NCBI GenBank assembly: GCA_027021095.1
Contig: JALUUZ010000135.1
Location: 1 to 14,364, forward strand
Length of the DNA stretch: 14,364 nucleotides
Origin: Gammaproteobacteria bacterium
GTDB lineage: Bacteria > Pseudomonadota > Gammaproteobacteria > SZUA-21
Direction: 5' to 3'
The translations under genes and the position numbers were made by a program. Of the stretch, positions 6,775 through 13,860 are shown one piece after another (position 1 is the first letter of the stretch; each line of letters starts with the position of its first letter). A model generated the notes under the pieces. It made no database searches and was not told where the DNA came from. It saw only the letters and a list, made by a program, of their open reading frames with translations.

Positions 6775-8748
6775 ATGAAGTTGCTTGGTGTCGATACCGG
6801 TGGAACCTTTACGGACTTTGTGTACTACGATGGCCGGCGGCTGCGCCTGCACAAGACCCTGTCGACGCCGCATGCGCCGGAACAGGCCATCTTACAGGGG
6901 TTGACCGACCTGCAGTTGAACCTCGAAGACCTGGATATCGTGCACGGTTCGACAGTAGTGACCAATGCAGTGCTGGAAAGGAAGGGAGTCAGGACCGTCT
7001 ATATTACCAACCAGGGGTTTGCTGACCTGCTGACCATCGGCCGCCAGGCCCGGCGCCGGTTGTATGCGCTGCAGCCGCAGGCTGACGAGCCGCCGGTCGC
7101 GGCGGAGCTTTGTCTCGAGACCGGGGGCAGGCTGGGCGCAGACGGCAGCGTACTGCAACCGCTCGAGCCACACCAGCTCGATACCCTGCGCCGGCAGGTC
7201 GAGCAGCTGGCGCCGGCTGCCGTGGCGATCAACCTGCTGTTTTCCTATCTCGACGATCGTTTCGAAAGGCAGATCGAAGAAGTGATGCCGGACTCTGTGT
7301 TTGTTTCACGTTCTTCACAGGTACTGGCTGAAATGGGTGAGTATGAGCGTGGCATCGTGACCTGGCTCAATGCCTGGATAGGGCCGTTGGCACAGCAGTA
7401 CCTGCAGCGCCTGGAGCAGCAGGTTGCACCGGCACGCCTGACCGTGATGCAAAGCCATGGCGGCACCATGGCCGCCAGCCAGGCCGGTCGGCATGCGGTC
7501 GGTATGTTGTTGTCCGGCCCGGCCGGCGGCTTGAAAGGCGCCCAGTATATCGCCGGCCTGAGCGGCAGGACGAGACTGCTGACACTGGACATGGGCGGAA
7601 CCTCGACGGATGTCGCGCTGATCGATGGCGACATCAGCCTGACCACCGAGGGTGGTATCGACCGTTACCCGGTCGCGGTGCCGATGGTCGACATGCATAC
7701 CATCGGCGCCGGAGGGGGCTCGATCGCACGGGTCGATGCCGGGGGGCTGCTGCAGGTGGGTCCGGAATCTGCAGGCGCCGCCCCGGGACCTGCCTGCTAT
7801 GGCAGGGGAGGTGAACAGCCGACGGTGACCGATGCCAACCTGGTGCTCGGCCGTATTCCGGCAGACCGGTTTCTTGGTGGACGGATGAGCCTGGACCCGG
7901 CCGCAGCGGAGGCCGCCGTCGGCCGCCTGGCCGCACAGCTTGGTGTCAGCCGCCTGGAGTGTGCCGAGGGTATCGTGCGTGTCGCCAATGAGCACATGAG
8001 TGGTGCATTGCGCAAGATCAGTGTCGAACGCGGCATCGATCCGCGGGGGTTTACACTGGTCTCATTTGGCGGCGCCGGTGGTCTGCATGTGTGTGCACTG
8101 GCGCAATCGCTCGAGATAGGAAAGATACTGATACCCCGCTATGCCGGGGTGTTGTCAGCGCTGGGGATGCTGGTGGCGCCACGTTCGAGGCAGCTGTCAC
8201 GTACGCTCAACACAAGACTTGAAACCGCTGACACCGATACGATCGAGGCGGTGTACGCGGCGCTGATCCGTTCCGGCACAGCAGAACTCCTGGCAGAGGG
8301 CATCGCGCGTGAGGAGCTGCAGATACAGCGGCTCGCGGACCTGCGCTATCTCGGGCAATCTTATTGCCTGACCCTGCCGTGGCAGCAACCGGCGGCGCTG
8401 GCGGACAGTTTTCACCAGGCGCATCAGCAGCGTTATGGGCATGATCTGGATGAGCCGGTCGAGTTGGCGACACTGCGCGTCAGCCTGTTTGCCAGGCCGC
8501 GCCCCTTGGTGCTGGACGAACCTGGCGGGCACGGTATACAGCCACCGTCTTCGTTACCTCCATCGGCAAGCGGAGGCCTTGTACACTACCTGCGGGATCG
8601 GCTTAAACCGGGTGAAAGACTGACAGCACCGGCGCTGGTGATCGAATCGGTGGCGACCACCTATCTGGCCGAGGGCTGGGAGGGCTTTTGCGATGCGGAT
8701 GGCAACCTGTTGCTGCACAGGAAAAGTACCGCGGGATGCGCCGATTGA
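6775..8748 (+). CDS. Hydantoinase/5-oxoprolinase subunit A family protein (HyuA-like)
   Basis: The product is 657 aa, normal for a free-standing HyuA subunit. It has the ASKHA-fold phosphate motif GVDTGGTFTDF (5-15), HGSTVVTNAVLERKG (about 58-72), a second phosphate motif LDMGGTSTDVALIDGD (about 270-285), IGAGGGSIARVD (about 312-323) and VSFGGAGGLHVCALA (about 428-442). HyuA proteins use ATP to open cyclic amides such as hydantoins or 5-oxoproline, usually as a complex with HyuB. No hyuB lies next to it: a desaturase gene follows 235 nt later. The substrate cannot be assigned. The start ATG has no strong ribosome site (GGTAAGATTGTGTA precedes it), and a TAAGAT at 6763-6768 would place a transcript start almost on the ATG, so a very short leader is possible but unproven. 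Confidence 0.88.
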   Translation: MKLLGVDTGGTFTDFVYYDGRRLRLHKTLSTPHAPEQAILQGLTDLQLNLEDLDIVHGSTVVTNAVLERKGVRTVYITNQGFADLLTIGRQARRRLYALQPQADEPPVAAELCLETGGRLGADGSVLQPLEPHQLDTLRRQVEQLAPAAVAINLLFSYLDDRFERQIEEVMPDSVFVSRSSQVLAEMGEYERGIVTWLNAWIGPLAQQYLQRLEQQVAPARLTVMQSHGGTMAASQAGRHAVGMLLSGPAGGLKGAQYIAGLSGRTRLLTLDMGGTSTDVALIDGDISLTTEGGIDRYPVAVPMVDMHTIGAGGGSIARVDAGGLLQVGPESAGAAPGPACYGRGGEQPTVTDANLVLGRIPADRFLGGRMSLDPAAAEAAVGRLAAQLGVSRLECAEGIVRVANEHMSGALRKISVERGIDPRGFTLVSFGGAGGLHVCALAQSLEIGKILIPRYAGVLSALGMLVAPRSRQLSRTLNTRLETADTDTIEAVYAALIRSGTAELLAEGIAREELQIQRLADLRYLGQSYCLTLPWQQPAALADSFHQAHQQRYGHDLDEPVELATLRVSLFARPRPLVLDEPGGHGIQPPSSLPPSASGGLVHYLRDRLKPGERLTAPALVIESVATTYLAEGWEGFCDADGNLLLHRKSTAGCAD

Positions 8749-8848
8749 GTACAAGCGGAAAAGCCAGGCTGGGCCGGTGTGCCGGGTGAGTGTATCTGTT
8801 AAGATATCGCTAACCAAGTCAGCCCCGATCCGCTATACTTTGCGGACC

Positions 8849-8864
8849 AAAATAGGAGTATTTT
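8849..8864. repeat. Short inverted repeat in the hyuA-desaturase gap
   Basis: AAAATAGGAGTATTTT can form a 6-bp stem with a 4-nt loop. Just upstream, TCCGC (8829-8833) and GCGGA (8842-8846) form another small inverted repeat. Neither is followed by a T-run and neither has an assigned role. Apart from these and the desaturase promoter/operator, I see nothing in 8749-8983. Confidence 0.4.
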
Positions 8865-8906
8865 CCCTACAGTTTTAGTGGGAGATTTTTCTCTGGACCC
8901 TTGGCA

Positions 8907-8926
8907 GTGAATACTATAGTATTGCC
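8907..8926. promoter_or_regulatory. Palindromic operator candidate upstream of the desaturase gene
   Basis: GTGAATACTATAGTATTGCC contains a perfect 14-bp palindrome, AATACTATAGTATT (8910-8923), with partial symmetry beyond it. It overlaps the likely -35 element of the desaturase promoter. A TetR-family lipid-responsive repressor, as known for bacterial desaturase genes, would be a natural ligand, but that is inference. Confidence 0.5.
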
Positions 8927-8949
8927 AGCAATATGATGGTTTTTATAAC
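8922..8949 (+). promoter_or_regulatory. Probable sigma70-type promoter of the desaturase gene
   Basis: TTGCCA (8922-8927), a 16-nt spacer and TATAAC (8944-8949) each match five of six consensus positions. Initiation near 8956 would give a leader of about 28 nt. The -35 overlaps the palindrome at 8907-8926. Confidence 0.5.
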
Positions 8950-8983
8950 CCCTTGAAAGATAAAGAAGATATAGGCCCTCCGT

Positions 8984-10192
8984 ATGATAGATTCAATATT
9001 GGACTTTTTGCATAACGGCCTTACTGGTTTCAGTATTGGCGCAATGTTTATTACCGCTTTGATCGCGGTGCAGTTTACGATTTTCTGTGTGACGCTGTTC
9101 CTGCACAGGTGTCAGGCGCACAGAGGCATAGAATTTCATCCTGTGTTGGCCCATATCGTGCGATTCTGGTTATGGATTGCAACCGGGATGATCACCAAAG
9201 AGTGGGTGGCGATTCACCGTAAACACCATGCGACCTGCGAGACCAAGGAGGACCCGCACAGCCCGAAGATCTATGGCATCCGCAAGATTCTGCTCGAAGG
9301 CTCCGAGCTCTATCGCAAGGCCGCCAAAGACCAGGAACTGCTCGAGCGGTACGGCCACGGCACGCCGGACGACTGGATCGAACGCCATGTGTATACCAGG
9401 CATCGTATTCTCGGCGTGATCCTGATGATGTTTGCCAGTATTGCTGCATTCGGTGTCCTCGGTCTGACTTTCTGGGCCTTTATGATGATCTGGATTCCGT
9501 TCTGGGCGGCCGGTATGATCAACGGCACCGCGCACTATGTCGGTTACCGTAATTTCGAGACGCCGGACACCTCGACCAATCTGTATCCGCTGGCGATCTG
9601 GATCGGTGGGGAGGAGCTGCATAACAATCACCATTCCTTTCCGAGTTCGGCGAAGTTTTCGATCAAATGGTGGGAGTTCGATATCGGCTGGTTGTACATC
9701 CGTGTGCTTGGTTTTTTCGGCCTGATCAAGGTCAAGAAGGTCGCGCCCAAGGTCTATATCGATTCCGGCAAGGATTCGATCGATATGGAGACGATCAAGG
9801 CGATCGTCGTCAACCGGGTCAATGTGATGGCCGACTATGCGCGGCAGGTGATTACGCCGATGGTCAAGAAATCATGGCGCGAAATGCCTTCAGCGGCCAA
9901 TTTCAGTGTACGCAAGGTCAAGTCATTGCTGGTACGCGAGCACAGCATGATGGACCCAAGCTCTGAAAAGGCATTGAACGTAGTGCTGAGCGACAACCAG
10001 AGCCTGAAAACCATCTACAATTTCCGCATCCAGCTGCAACAGATCTGGGACCGGGCGGCGGCCAGTCACGAAACACTGGTCCAGGCATTGAAAGACTGGT
10101 GTGTACAGGCCGAGGCAACCGGGATCAAAGCGTTGCAGGACTTTGCACGCAGCCTGCATGGTTATACACGCGCTGTACCGACAAGCGTTTGA
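8984..10192 (+). CDS. Membrane fatty acid (acyl-CoA/acyl-lipid delta-9 type) desaturase
   Basis: The product is 402 aa. It introduces a double bond into fatty acyl chains in the inner membrane using a di-iron centre. All three histidine boxes are present: HRCQAH (41-46), HRKHH (78-82) and HNNHH (213-217), plus NGTAHYVGYRN (180-190), a further conserved block of the family. Hydrophobic segments flank the boxes at about 18-40, 56-72, 142-165 and 166-182. The catalytic domain ends near residue 255. The remaining 145 or so residues are a hydrophilic, mostly helical tail without recognisable motifs; similarly long bacterial desaturases exist (Pseudomonas DesB type), so this is probably normal for the subfamily. 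The gene is monocistronic: its own promoter lies upstream and a strong terminator follows 44 nt after the stop. The ribosome site is weak (ATAGGCC about 10 nt upstream). Confidence 0.9.
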   Translation: MIDSILDFLHNGLTGFSIGAMFITALIAVQFTIFCVTLFLHRCQAHRGIEFHPVLAHIVRFWLWIATGMITKEWVAIHRKHHATCETKEDPHSPKIYGIRKILLEGSELYRKAAKDQELLERYGHGTPDDWIERHVYTRHRILGVILMMFASIAAFGVLGLTFWAFMMIWIPFWAAGMINGTAHYVGYRNFETPDTSTNLYPLAIWIGGEELHNNHHSFPSSAKFSIKWWEFDIGWLYIRVLGFFGLIKVKKVAPKVYIDSGKDSIDMETIKAIVVNRVNVMADYARQVITPMVKKSWREMPSAANFSVRKVKSLLVREHSMMDPSSEKALNVVLSDNQSLKTIYNFRIQLQQIWDRAAASHETLVQALKDWCVQAEATGIKALQDFARSLHGYTRAVPTSV

Positions 10193-10236
10193 TCGCATGC
10201 TGGCGGTTCACGGAGGAACCGTTTGCTATCACCAAT

Positions 10237-10272
10237 AAAAAACCCGGCATCGTCATGATGCCGGGTTTTTTT
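10237..10272. terminator. Bidirectional intrinsic terminator between the desaturase gene and rpmG
   Basis: The stem CCCGGCATC/GATGCCGGG (10243-10251 and 10257-10265) has a 5-nt loop. It is flanked by six A on the left and seven T on the right. It therefore terminates the plus-strand desaturase transcript and, read in reverse, the minus-strand rpmB-rpmG transcript. Confidence 0.93.
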
Positions 10273-10295
10273 GTTTGGGCTGCCTTGCGTGTTCG

Positions 10296-10466
10296 TTACT
10301 TGATCTTGGCTTCTTTGTAAGCCACGTGCTTACGGACCACCGGGTCGTATTTCCTGACTTCCATCTTTTCCGGGTGGGTACGCTTGTTTTTACTAGTGGT
10401 ATAGAAGTGCCCGGTTCCGGCAGAAGAAACCAGCCTGATCTTGTCGCGCTTGCTTTTACCAGCCAT
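10296..10466 (-). CDS. rpmG: Ribosomal protein bL33
   Basis: The product is 56 aa, MAGKSKRDKIRLVSSAG ... KIK. The blocks IRLVSSAGTGHFYTTSKNKR, DPVVRKHV and the KEAKIK end are those of the proteobacterial large-subunit protein L33. It is the cysteine-free form, without the two CxxC zinc pairs, as in E. coli. It follows rpmB after 45 nt in the conserved rpmB-rpmG order, has AGGA about 9 nt before the ATG, and ends just before the bidirectional terminator. Confidence 0.97.
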   Translation of the reverse strand: MAGKSKRDKIRLVSSAGTGHFYTTSKNKRTHPEKMEVRKYDPVVRKHVAYKEAKIK

Positions 10467-10511
10467 TGCTCTGTTCCTGTAGTTCGTTGTAAACCTGTGT
10501 GCTCAAAAAGT

Positions 10512-10748
10512 TCAGACCCGGACGCCGCGTTTGCGTATCTCGCTCAGTACCTGGTCGATGCCTTTTTTGTCGATAATCCGTAAGCCTTTTGACGACAGGC
10601 GCAGTTTGACCCATCGCTTTTCGCTTTCGACCCAGATTCGATGGGTCTGCAGATTCGGCAGGAAGCGTCGCTTGGTTTTATTGTTGGCATGTGAGACATT
10701 GTTGCCTGACATCGGACGTTTGCCTGTTACCTGACATACTCTGGACAT
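10512..10748 (-). CDS. rpmB: Ribosomal protein bL28
   Basis: The product is 78 aa. MSRVCQVTGKRPMSGNNVSH, KTKRRFLPNLQTHR and RLSSKGLRIIDKKGID are diagnostic for large-subunit protein L28. The ATG is preceded by AGAAGGCGAG. It is the first gene of the rpmB-rpmG unit. The neighbourhood rpmG-rpmB, radC, coaBC, dut is a long-conserved gammaproteobacterial block, here interrupted by a small lipoprotein gene between rpmB and radC. Confidence 0.98.
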   Translation of the reverse strand: MSRVCQVTGKRPMSGNNVSHANNKTKRRFLPNLQTHRIWVESEKRWVKLRLSSKGLRIIDKKGIDQVLSEIRKRGVRV

Positions 10749-10781
10749 TGTACTCGCCTTCTAGTATTTGAATCCTGATAC

Positions 10782-10787
10782 ATTATA
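10782..10787 (-). promoter_or_regulatory. -10 element of the rpmB-rpmG promoter
   Basis: A perfect TATAAT on the minus strand lies 33 nt upstream of the rpmB ATG, placing the start near 10775. The -35 position at 17-nt spacing (AGGTAA) is poor. The unit is therefore either driven mainly by the -10 region or helped by a factor. Confidence 0.55.
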
Positions 10788-10905
10788 AAACAAAGCGGGT
10801 GATTTTACCTGCCCATTGTCCGAGATGCAAGCAGCACCATGTAACTCATTGTTTCTTGGTAGATAGCACCTGATCTCATACCTTTTTACTCCATTCATAA
10901 CGAGG

Positions 10906-10931
10906 CCGCGCAAAGGCATGCCTTCACGCGG
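10906..10931. repeat. 26-bp palindrome next to repeat copy B
   Basis: CCGCG and CGCGG arms flank a perfect 12-bp palindrome, AAGGCATGCCTT (10913-10924). It overlaps the left end of repeat copy B by three bases. It lies beyond the 3' end of the lipoprotein gene and could act as a transcript-end hairpin, but no T-run follows on either strand. Apart from this, copy B and the rpmB -10 element, I see nothing in 10749-10962. Confidence 0.55.
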
Positions 10932-10966
10932 TCTCGCTGCGAACAGTAGCGAGCAGTGCGGGCTAG
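10929..10966 (+). repeat. Dispersed 38-bp repeat, copy B (most diverged)
   Basis: It aligns without gaps to copy A at 30/38 positions and ends with the same GGGCTAG. The CTAG at its end provides the stop codon of the minus-strand lipoprotein gene, as the same motif does for the permease near copy A. Confidence 0.65.
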
Positions 10967-11178
10967 TGGACGTCGGAGTGGACGTCGTCCTCGACGTACT
11001 CCACCGGGCCGTCGACATGGCCATAGTGGTCGTATCCGGAATGATGGCCGGTGTTGTGGCTGTTATGGCCCGAGGAATTGTTGTGACCGTGGCTGCTCCG
11101 GGTTTGCGAATGGCCTTCACATCCGGCCAGGCCGACGCTGGCAGCGGCAATCAGTGAAATCATCAGAATCTTTTTCAT
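10963..11178 (-). CDS. Small histidine-rich lipoprotein, function unknown
   Basis: The product is 71 aa. MKKILMISLIAAASVGLAGC is a clear lipoprotein signal peptide: basic start, hydrophobic core and lipobox LAGC with the lipidated cysteine at 20. The mature part, about 52 residues, holds 11 histidines in motifs such as SSHGH, GHNSHNTGHHS and YDHYGHVDG, then an acidic end, VEYVEDDVHSDVH. This composition suggests metal binding (zinc, nickel or copper) in the periplasm or at the outer membrane, but that is inference; I recognise no named family. The ATG at 11178 is preferred over the upstream alternative at 11229 because it has GGGAGA five nt upstream and gives the perfect signal peptide. The stop codon lies in the CTAG of repeat copy B. 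It interrupts the usual rpmB-radC adjacency. Confidence 0.8.
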   Translation of the reverse strand: MKKILMISLIAAASVGLAGCEGHSQTRSSHGHNNSSGHNSHNTGHHSGYDHYGHVDGPVEYVEDDVHSDVH

Positions 11179-11226
11179 TGGTTCTCCCTTTTTTGGTTGG
11201 CTGTTGTAAAAAGTCAATACCTGACT

Positions 11227-11246
11227 CATCCTGATGATATAGGATG
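11227..11246. promoter_or_regulatory. Inverted repeat upstream of the lipoprotein gene
   Basis: CATCCT (11227-11232) and AGGATG (11241-11246) enclose an 8-nt AT-rich centre, about 50 nt upstream of the lipoprotein start. It could be an operator or a leader hairpin. No convincing promoter pair was found around it. Confidence 0.3.
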
Positions 11247-11337
11247 GCGAATTTCAGGGGTGATGTCCATAGAAAATCACCAAATGACTGTGAATCTTAA
11301 CGTACTCTTTGCATTTTTGGTCTTGTATAAAAATTAA

Positions 11338-12012
11338 TCAAAGCAGTCCACGCTCGGCGAACGACACCAACTCACCATCGCCAATCACAAAATGGTCGAG
11401 CACCGAGACATCCACGACTTCCAGGGTGGACTTGAGCGTAACCGTCAAAGTCCGGTCGGCCTGGCTGGGTTCGGGAATGCCCGAAGGGTGGTTGTGTGCC
11501 AGGATAACGGCCGCCGCATTGTGGTGCAGACAGCGTTTGACCAGTTCCCGCGGGTGGACGCTGGCGCCGTTGATCGTGCCGAAAAACATTTTCTCGAAGG
11601 TAATGAGTCGATAGCGGTTGTCGAGAAAGAGACAGGCAAAGATTTCCTGTTCGCAGTCTCTAAGCTCCGCCAGCAGGTAGTCTTTGCAATAGCGCGGATT
11701 GTTCAGTGTGCGCCCACGCTGCAGCTTCTCGCGTTGCTGGCGCAGATTCATCTCCATCACCGCCTGCAACAGCGCATACTTGGCGCTGCCGAGTCCGGGA
11801 ATCCGCCTGAAGTCATTGTATTTGGCCGTCAGGATATTACGCAGCCCGCCATAGCGGGAGAGCAGTTCACGTGCCAGGTCCAGCGCCGATTTGCCCTTGC
11901 TGCCGGTGCCAAGAAGAATCGCCAGCAGTTCCGAATCACTCAATGCGCTGGCACCCAGTGCCAGGAGTTTTTCCCGTGGCCGCTCCTGTTCCGGCCAGTC
12001 TTTGATGCTCAT
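11338..12012 (-). CDS. radC: RadC family JAMM-domain protein
   Basis: The product is 224 aa, full length for RadC. The N-terminal part begins with the family signature WPEQERPREKLLALG and ALSDSELLAILLGTG, then a helix-hairpin-helix-like IPGLGSAKYALLQA (71-84). The C-terminal half is the JAMM metalloprotease-fold domain with HNHPSGIPEPSQAD (173-186; H173, H175, S177 and D186 are the usual metal site) and the preceding E140. Despite the name, a role in DNA repair is not established; the domain suggests a metal-dependent hydrolase. It is divergent from coaBC, as in other gammaproteobacteria. The ribosome site is weak (CAGGTTAGC). No terminator hairpin is evident in the 159 nt between it and the lipoprotein gene. 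Confidence 0.95.
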   Translation of the reverse strand: MSIKDWPEQERPREKLLALGASALSDSELLAILLGTGSKGKSALDLARELLSRYGGLRNILTAKYNDFRRIPGLGSAKYALLQAVMEMNLRQQREKLQRGRTLNNPRYCKDYLLAELRDCEQEIFACLFLDNRYRLITFEKMFFGTINGASVHPRELVKRCLHHNAAAVILAHNHPSGIPEPSQADRTLTVTLKSTLEVVDVSVLDHFVIGDGELVSFAERGLL

Positions 12013-12115
12013 GCAGCAAAGCTAACCTGAGTCGGCGTGGTGCGGCAAGCCTTGCAGCTTGTTGATTCTACGAGTTGCCTGCTGTGTCCGGTTTACGGTG
12101 CCGGCCCCGTCCCCG

Positions 12116-12153
12116 CCGTCTCGCGACGAACGGTGGTGAGAAATGCGGGCTGG
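12116..12153 (+). repeat. Dispersed 38-bp repeat, copy C
   Basis: It is identical to copy A over its first 25 bases, starting CCGTCTCGCGACGAACGG, and matches 35/38 overall. It lies in the radC-coaBC divergent region, 30 nt before the coaBC ATG, and overlaps the possible -35 of coaBC. Confidence 0.8.
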
Positions 12154-12165
12154 CGTCGGCATAAT
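12137..12165 (+). promoter_or_regulatory. Possible coaBC promoter using repeat copy C
   Basis: GTGAGA (12137-12142, four of six -35 matches), a 17-nt spacer and CATAAT (12160-12165, five of six) would start transcription near 12172 with a leader of about 12 nt. A second -10-like TACAAT at 12172-12177 has no -35 partner and would give a leaderless transcript. No strong ribosome site precedes the ATG. Confidence 0.35.
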
Positions 12166-12183
12166 ATCTGTTACAATCGGCGT

Positions 12184-13410
12184 ATGAAACAGCTGTCTGG
12201 CAAAAGAGTGTTGTTGGGAGTCTGTGGCAGCATTGCAGCCTATAAAAGTGCAGAGCTTGTCAGAGACCTGCGTGATGCCGGTGCCGAAGTCCGGGTAGTG
12301 ATGACCGAGGCCGCGACAGAGTTCATTACGCCATTGACACTGCAGGCATTGTCCGGTCACCCTGTACGTACCGGCTTGGTCGATACCGCCGCAGAGGCGG
12401 CGATGGGACACATCGAACTTGCGCGCTGGCCTGATGCCGTGTTGGTGGCGCCCGCCAGTGCGGATTTCATTGCCCGGCTGGCACAGGGCAGGGCGGATGA
12501 TCTGCTGGCCGCGTTGTGCCTGGCGACACGGGCACCGGTCGCTTTGGCCCCGGCGATGAATGCGGGGATGTGGGAGAATGCAGCAACCCGTGCAAACATC
12601 GATAAGCTGACCCGCCAGGGTGTGGCCTTTTTTGGCCCGGTTTCCGGTGCACTCGCTTGTGGTGAGCAGGGGCCGGGAAGAATGATCGATAATCGAACGA
12701 TTATCGACAAGCTGGCAGCGCTGTTTCCTTCCGCTGCGTTACAGGGGGTTGCAGTGCTGGTTTCCGCCGGGCCGACACGCGAGGCGATCGATCCGGTCAG
12801 GTATCTGAGTAACCGCAGTTCGGGTAAGATGGGTTTCGCGGTTGCCGCCGCCGCGGTCGAGGCCGGTGCGCAGGTGACACTGATCAGCGGCCCGGTTGCG
12901 TTGCCGACCCCGGAACGGGTAAAGAGAGTGGATGTCATCAGTGCTGCGCAGATGTATCGAGCGGTCATGGAGCATGCGCCGGCTCACCAGATATTTGTTG
13001 CGGCGGCGGCAGTGGCTGATTTCGTCCCGCAGGCGTTTGCACAACAGAAACTGAAAAAAGAAAAATTTTCGGCAGAGGACGGATTTGTACTCAGGCTGAA
13101 ACAGAGTCCGGATATCCTTGCCGAACTGGCCGGACGCGAGCAACGGCCTTTTCTGGTTGGTTTTGCAGCAGAGACGGAGTCGGTGGAGCAAAACGGGTGT
13201 GCCAAGCTGCAGCGCAAAAAGCTGGATATGATTGCGATCAACGATGTCAGCGAAGGCCGCGGTTTCGACCGGGATGAAAATGAATTATTGGTCTTGTGGC
13301 CAGGTGGGCGAGCGCGGCTGGAACTGGCCGGCAAGGGCAGGCTGGCACGTGAGCTGATGGGGTTGATCGCTGACAGGTACCGGGAGCACTATGAAAAAAA
13401 TACAACTTAA
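12184..13410 (+). CDS. coaBC: Bifunctional phosphopantothenoylcysteine decarboxylase/phosphopantothenate-cysteine ligase
   Basis: The product is 408 aa. It catalyses two successive steps of coenzyme A synthesis: CTP-dependent ligation of cysteine to 4'-phosphopantothenate (CoaB, C-terminal) and FMN-dependent decarboxylation to phosphopantetheine (CoaC, N-terminal). The CoaC part has GSIAAYKSAELVRDL (15-29), the catalytic histidine H76 in MGHIE, PAMNAGMW (123-130, N126) and the substrate-flap cysteine C159 in ALACGEQGPGRM. The CoaB part starts near 190 with VLVSAGPTREAIDPVRYLSN, N210, SSGKMG and the lysine cluster KLKKEK (289-294). These positions agree with the E. coli enzyme within one or two residues. 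The frame is open upstream to 12037, but the ATG at 12184 matches the family start. It overlaps dut by 20 nt, indicating one transcript. Confidence 0.97.
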   Translation: MKQLSGKRVLLGVCGSIAAYKSAELVRDLRDAGAEVRVVMTEAATEFITPLTLQALSGHPVRTGLVDTAAEAAMGHIELARWPDAVLVAPASADFIARLAQGRADDLLAALCLATRAPVALAPAMNAGMWENAATRANIDKLTRQGVAFFGPVSGALACGEQGPGRMIDNRTIIDKLAALFPSAALQGVAVLVSAGPTREAIDPVRYLSNRSSGKMGFAVAAAAVEAGAQVTLISGPVALPTPERVKRVDVISAAQMYRAVMEHAPAHQIFVAAAAVADFVPQAFAQQKLKKEKFSAEDGFVLRLKQSPDILAELAGREQRPFLVGFAAETESVEQNGCAKLQRKKLDMIAINDVSEGRGFDRDENELLVLWPGGRARLELAGKGRLARELMGLIADRYREHYEKNTT

Positions 13411-13846
13411 GCTGCTGAATGACAAAATCGGCAATGAAATACCCTTGCCGGACTATGCTACCGATGGTTCAGCTGGAATGGATCTGCGTGCCTGCCTGGA
13501 CGGTCCGGTGACGATTGCGCCAGGCGAGACCCGGCTCATTCCCACCGGCATCGCAATCCACCTGGATGACCCGGGTATGGCGGCGACGATCCTGCCGAGG
13601 TCCGGCCTGGGGCACAAGCATGGGATCGTGCTGGGTAACCTGGTCGGCCTGATCGATTCCGACTATCAAGGTGAGCTTTTTATCTCGTGTTGGAATCGTG
13701 GCAAAACGGCATATACTATCGAGGTGGGTGATCGAATTGCGCAACTGGTCATAGTGCCGGTCGTCAGGGCGGAGTTTGAGCTGGTGCAGGCGTTCGATGC
13801 CAGTGCGCGCGGCAGCGGAGGCTTTGGTCACACGGGACGCACTTGA
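13391..13846 (+). CDS. dut: Deoxyuridine 5'-triphosphate nucleotidohydrolase (dUTPase)
   Basis: The product is 151 aa, the usual size of a homotrimeric dUTPase, which hydrolyses dUTP to dUMP and pyrophosphate, limiting uracil in DNA and feeding dTMP synthesis. All five motifs are present in order: DGSAGMDLRA (25-34), PRSGLGHKHG (69-78), GLIDSDYQGEL (86-96, with the catalytic aspartate), GDRIAQLV (113-120) and the C-terminal arm RGSGGFGHTG (140-149). Motif 5 has His where Ser is more usual (GFGSTG), a mild variation. The ATG lies inside the end of coaBC with CGGGAG upstream, so translation is probably coupled. Repeat copy D begins 15 nt after the stop. Confidence 0.97.
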   Translation: MKKIQLKLLNDKIGNEIPLPDYATDGSAGMDLRACLDGPVTIAPGETRLIPTGIAIHLDDPGMAATILPRSGLGHKHGIVLGNLVGLIDSDYQGELFISCWNRGKTAYTIEVGDRIAQLVIVPVVRAEFELVQAFDASARGSGGFGHTGRT

Positions 13847-13860
13847 AGCCAGGTGTTTGC

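Noticed and set aside
7315..7995. A 226-residue minus-strand frame inside the hydantoinase gene
   Set aside because: It is a shadow of the GC-rich hyuA-like coding sequence, with no motifs or ribosome site.
12022..12411. A minus-strand frame across the radC-coaBC gap reading ARISHHRSSRDG
   Set aside because: This peptide is the translation of repeat copy C (copy A yields a similar one). It is not a gene product and overlaps coaBC.
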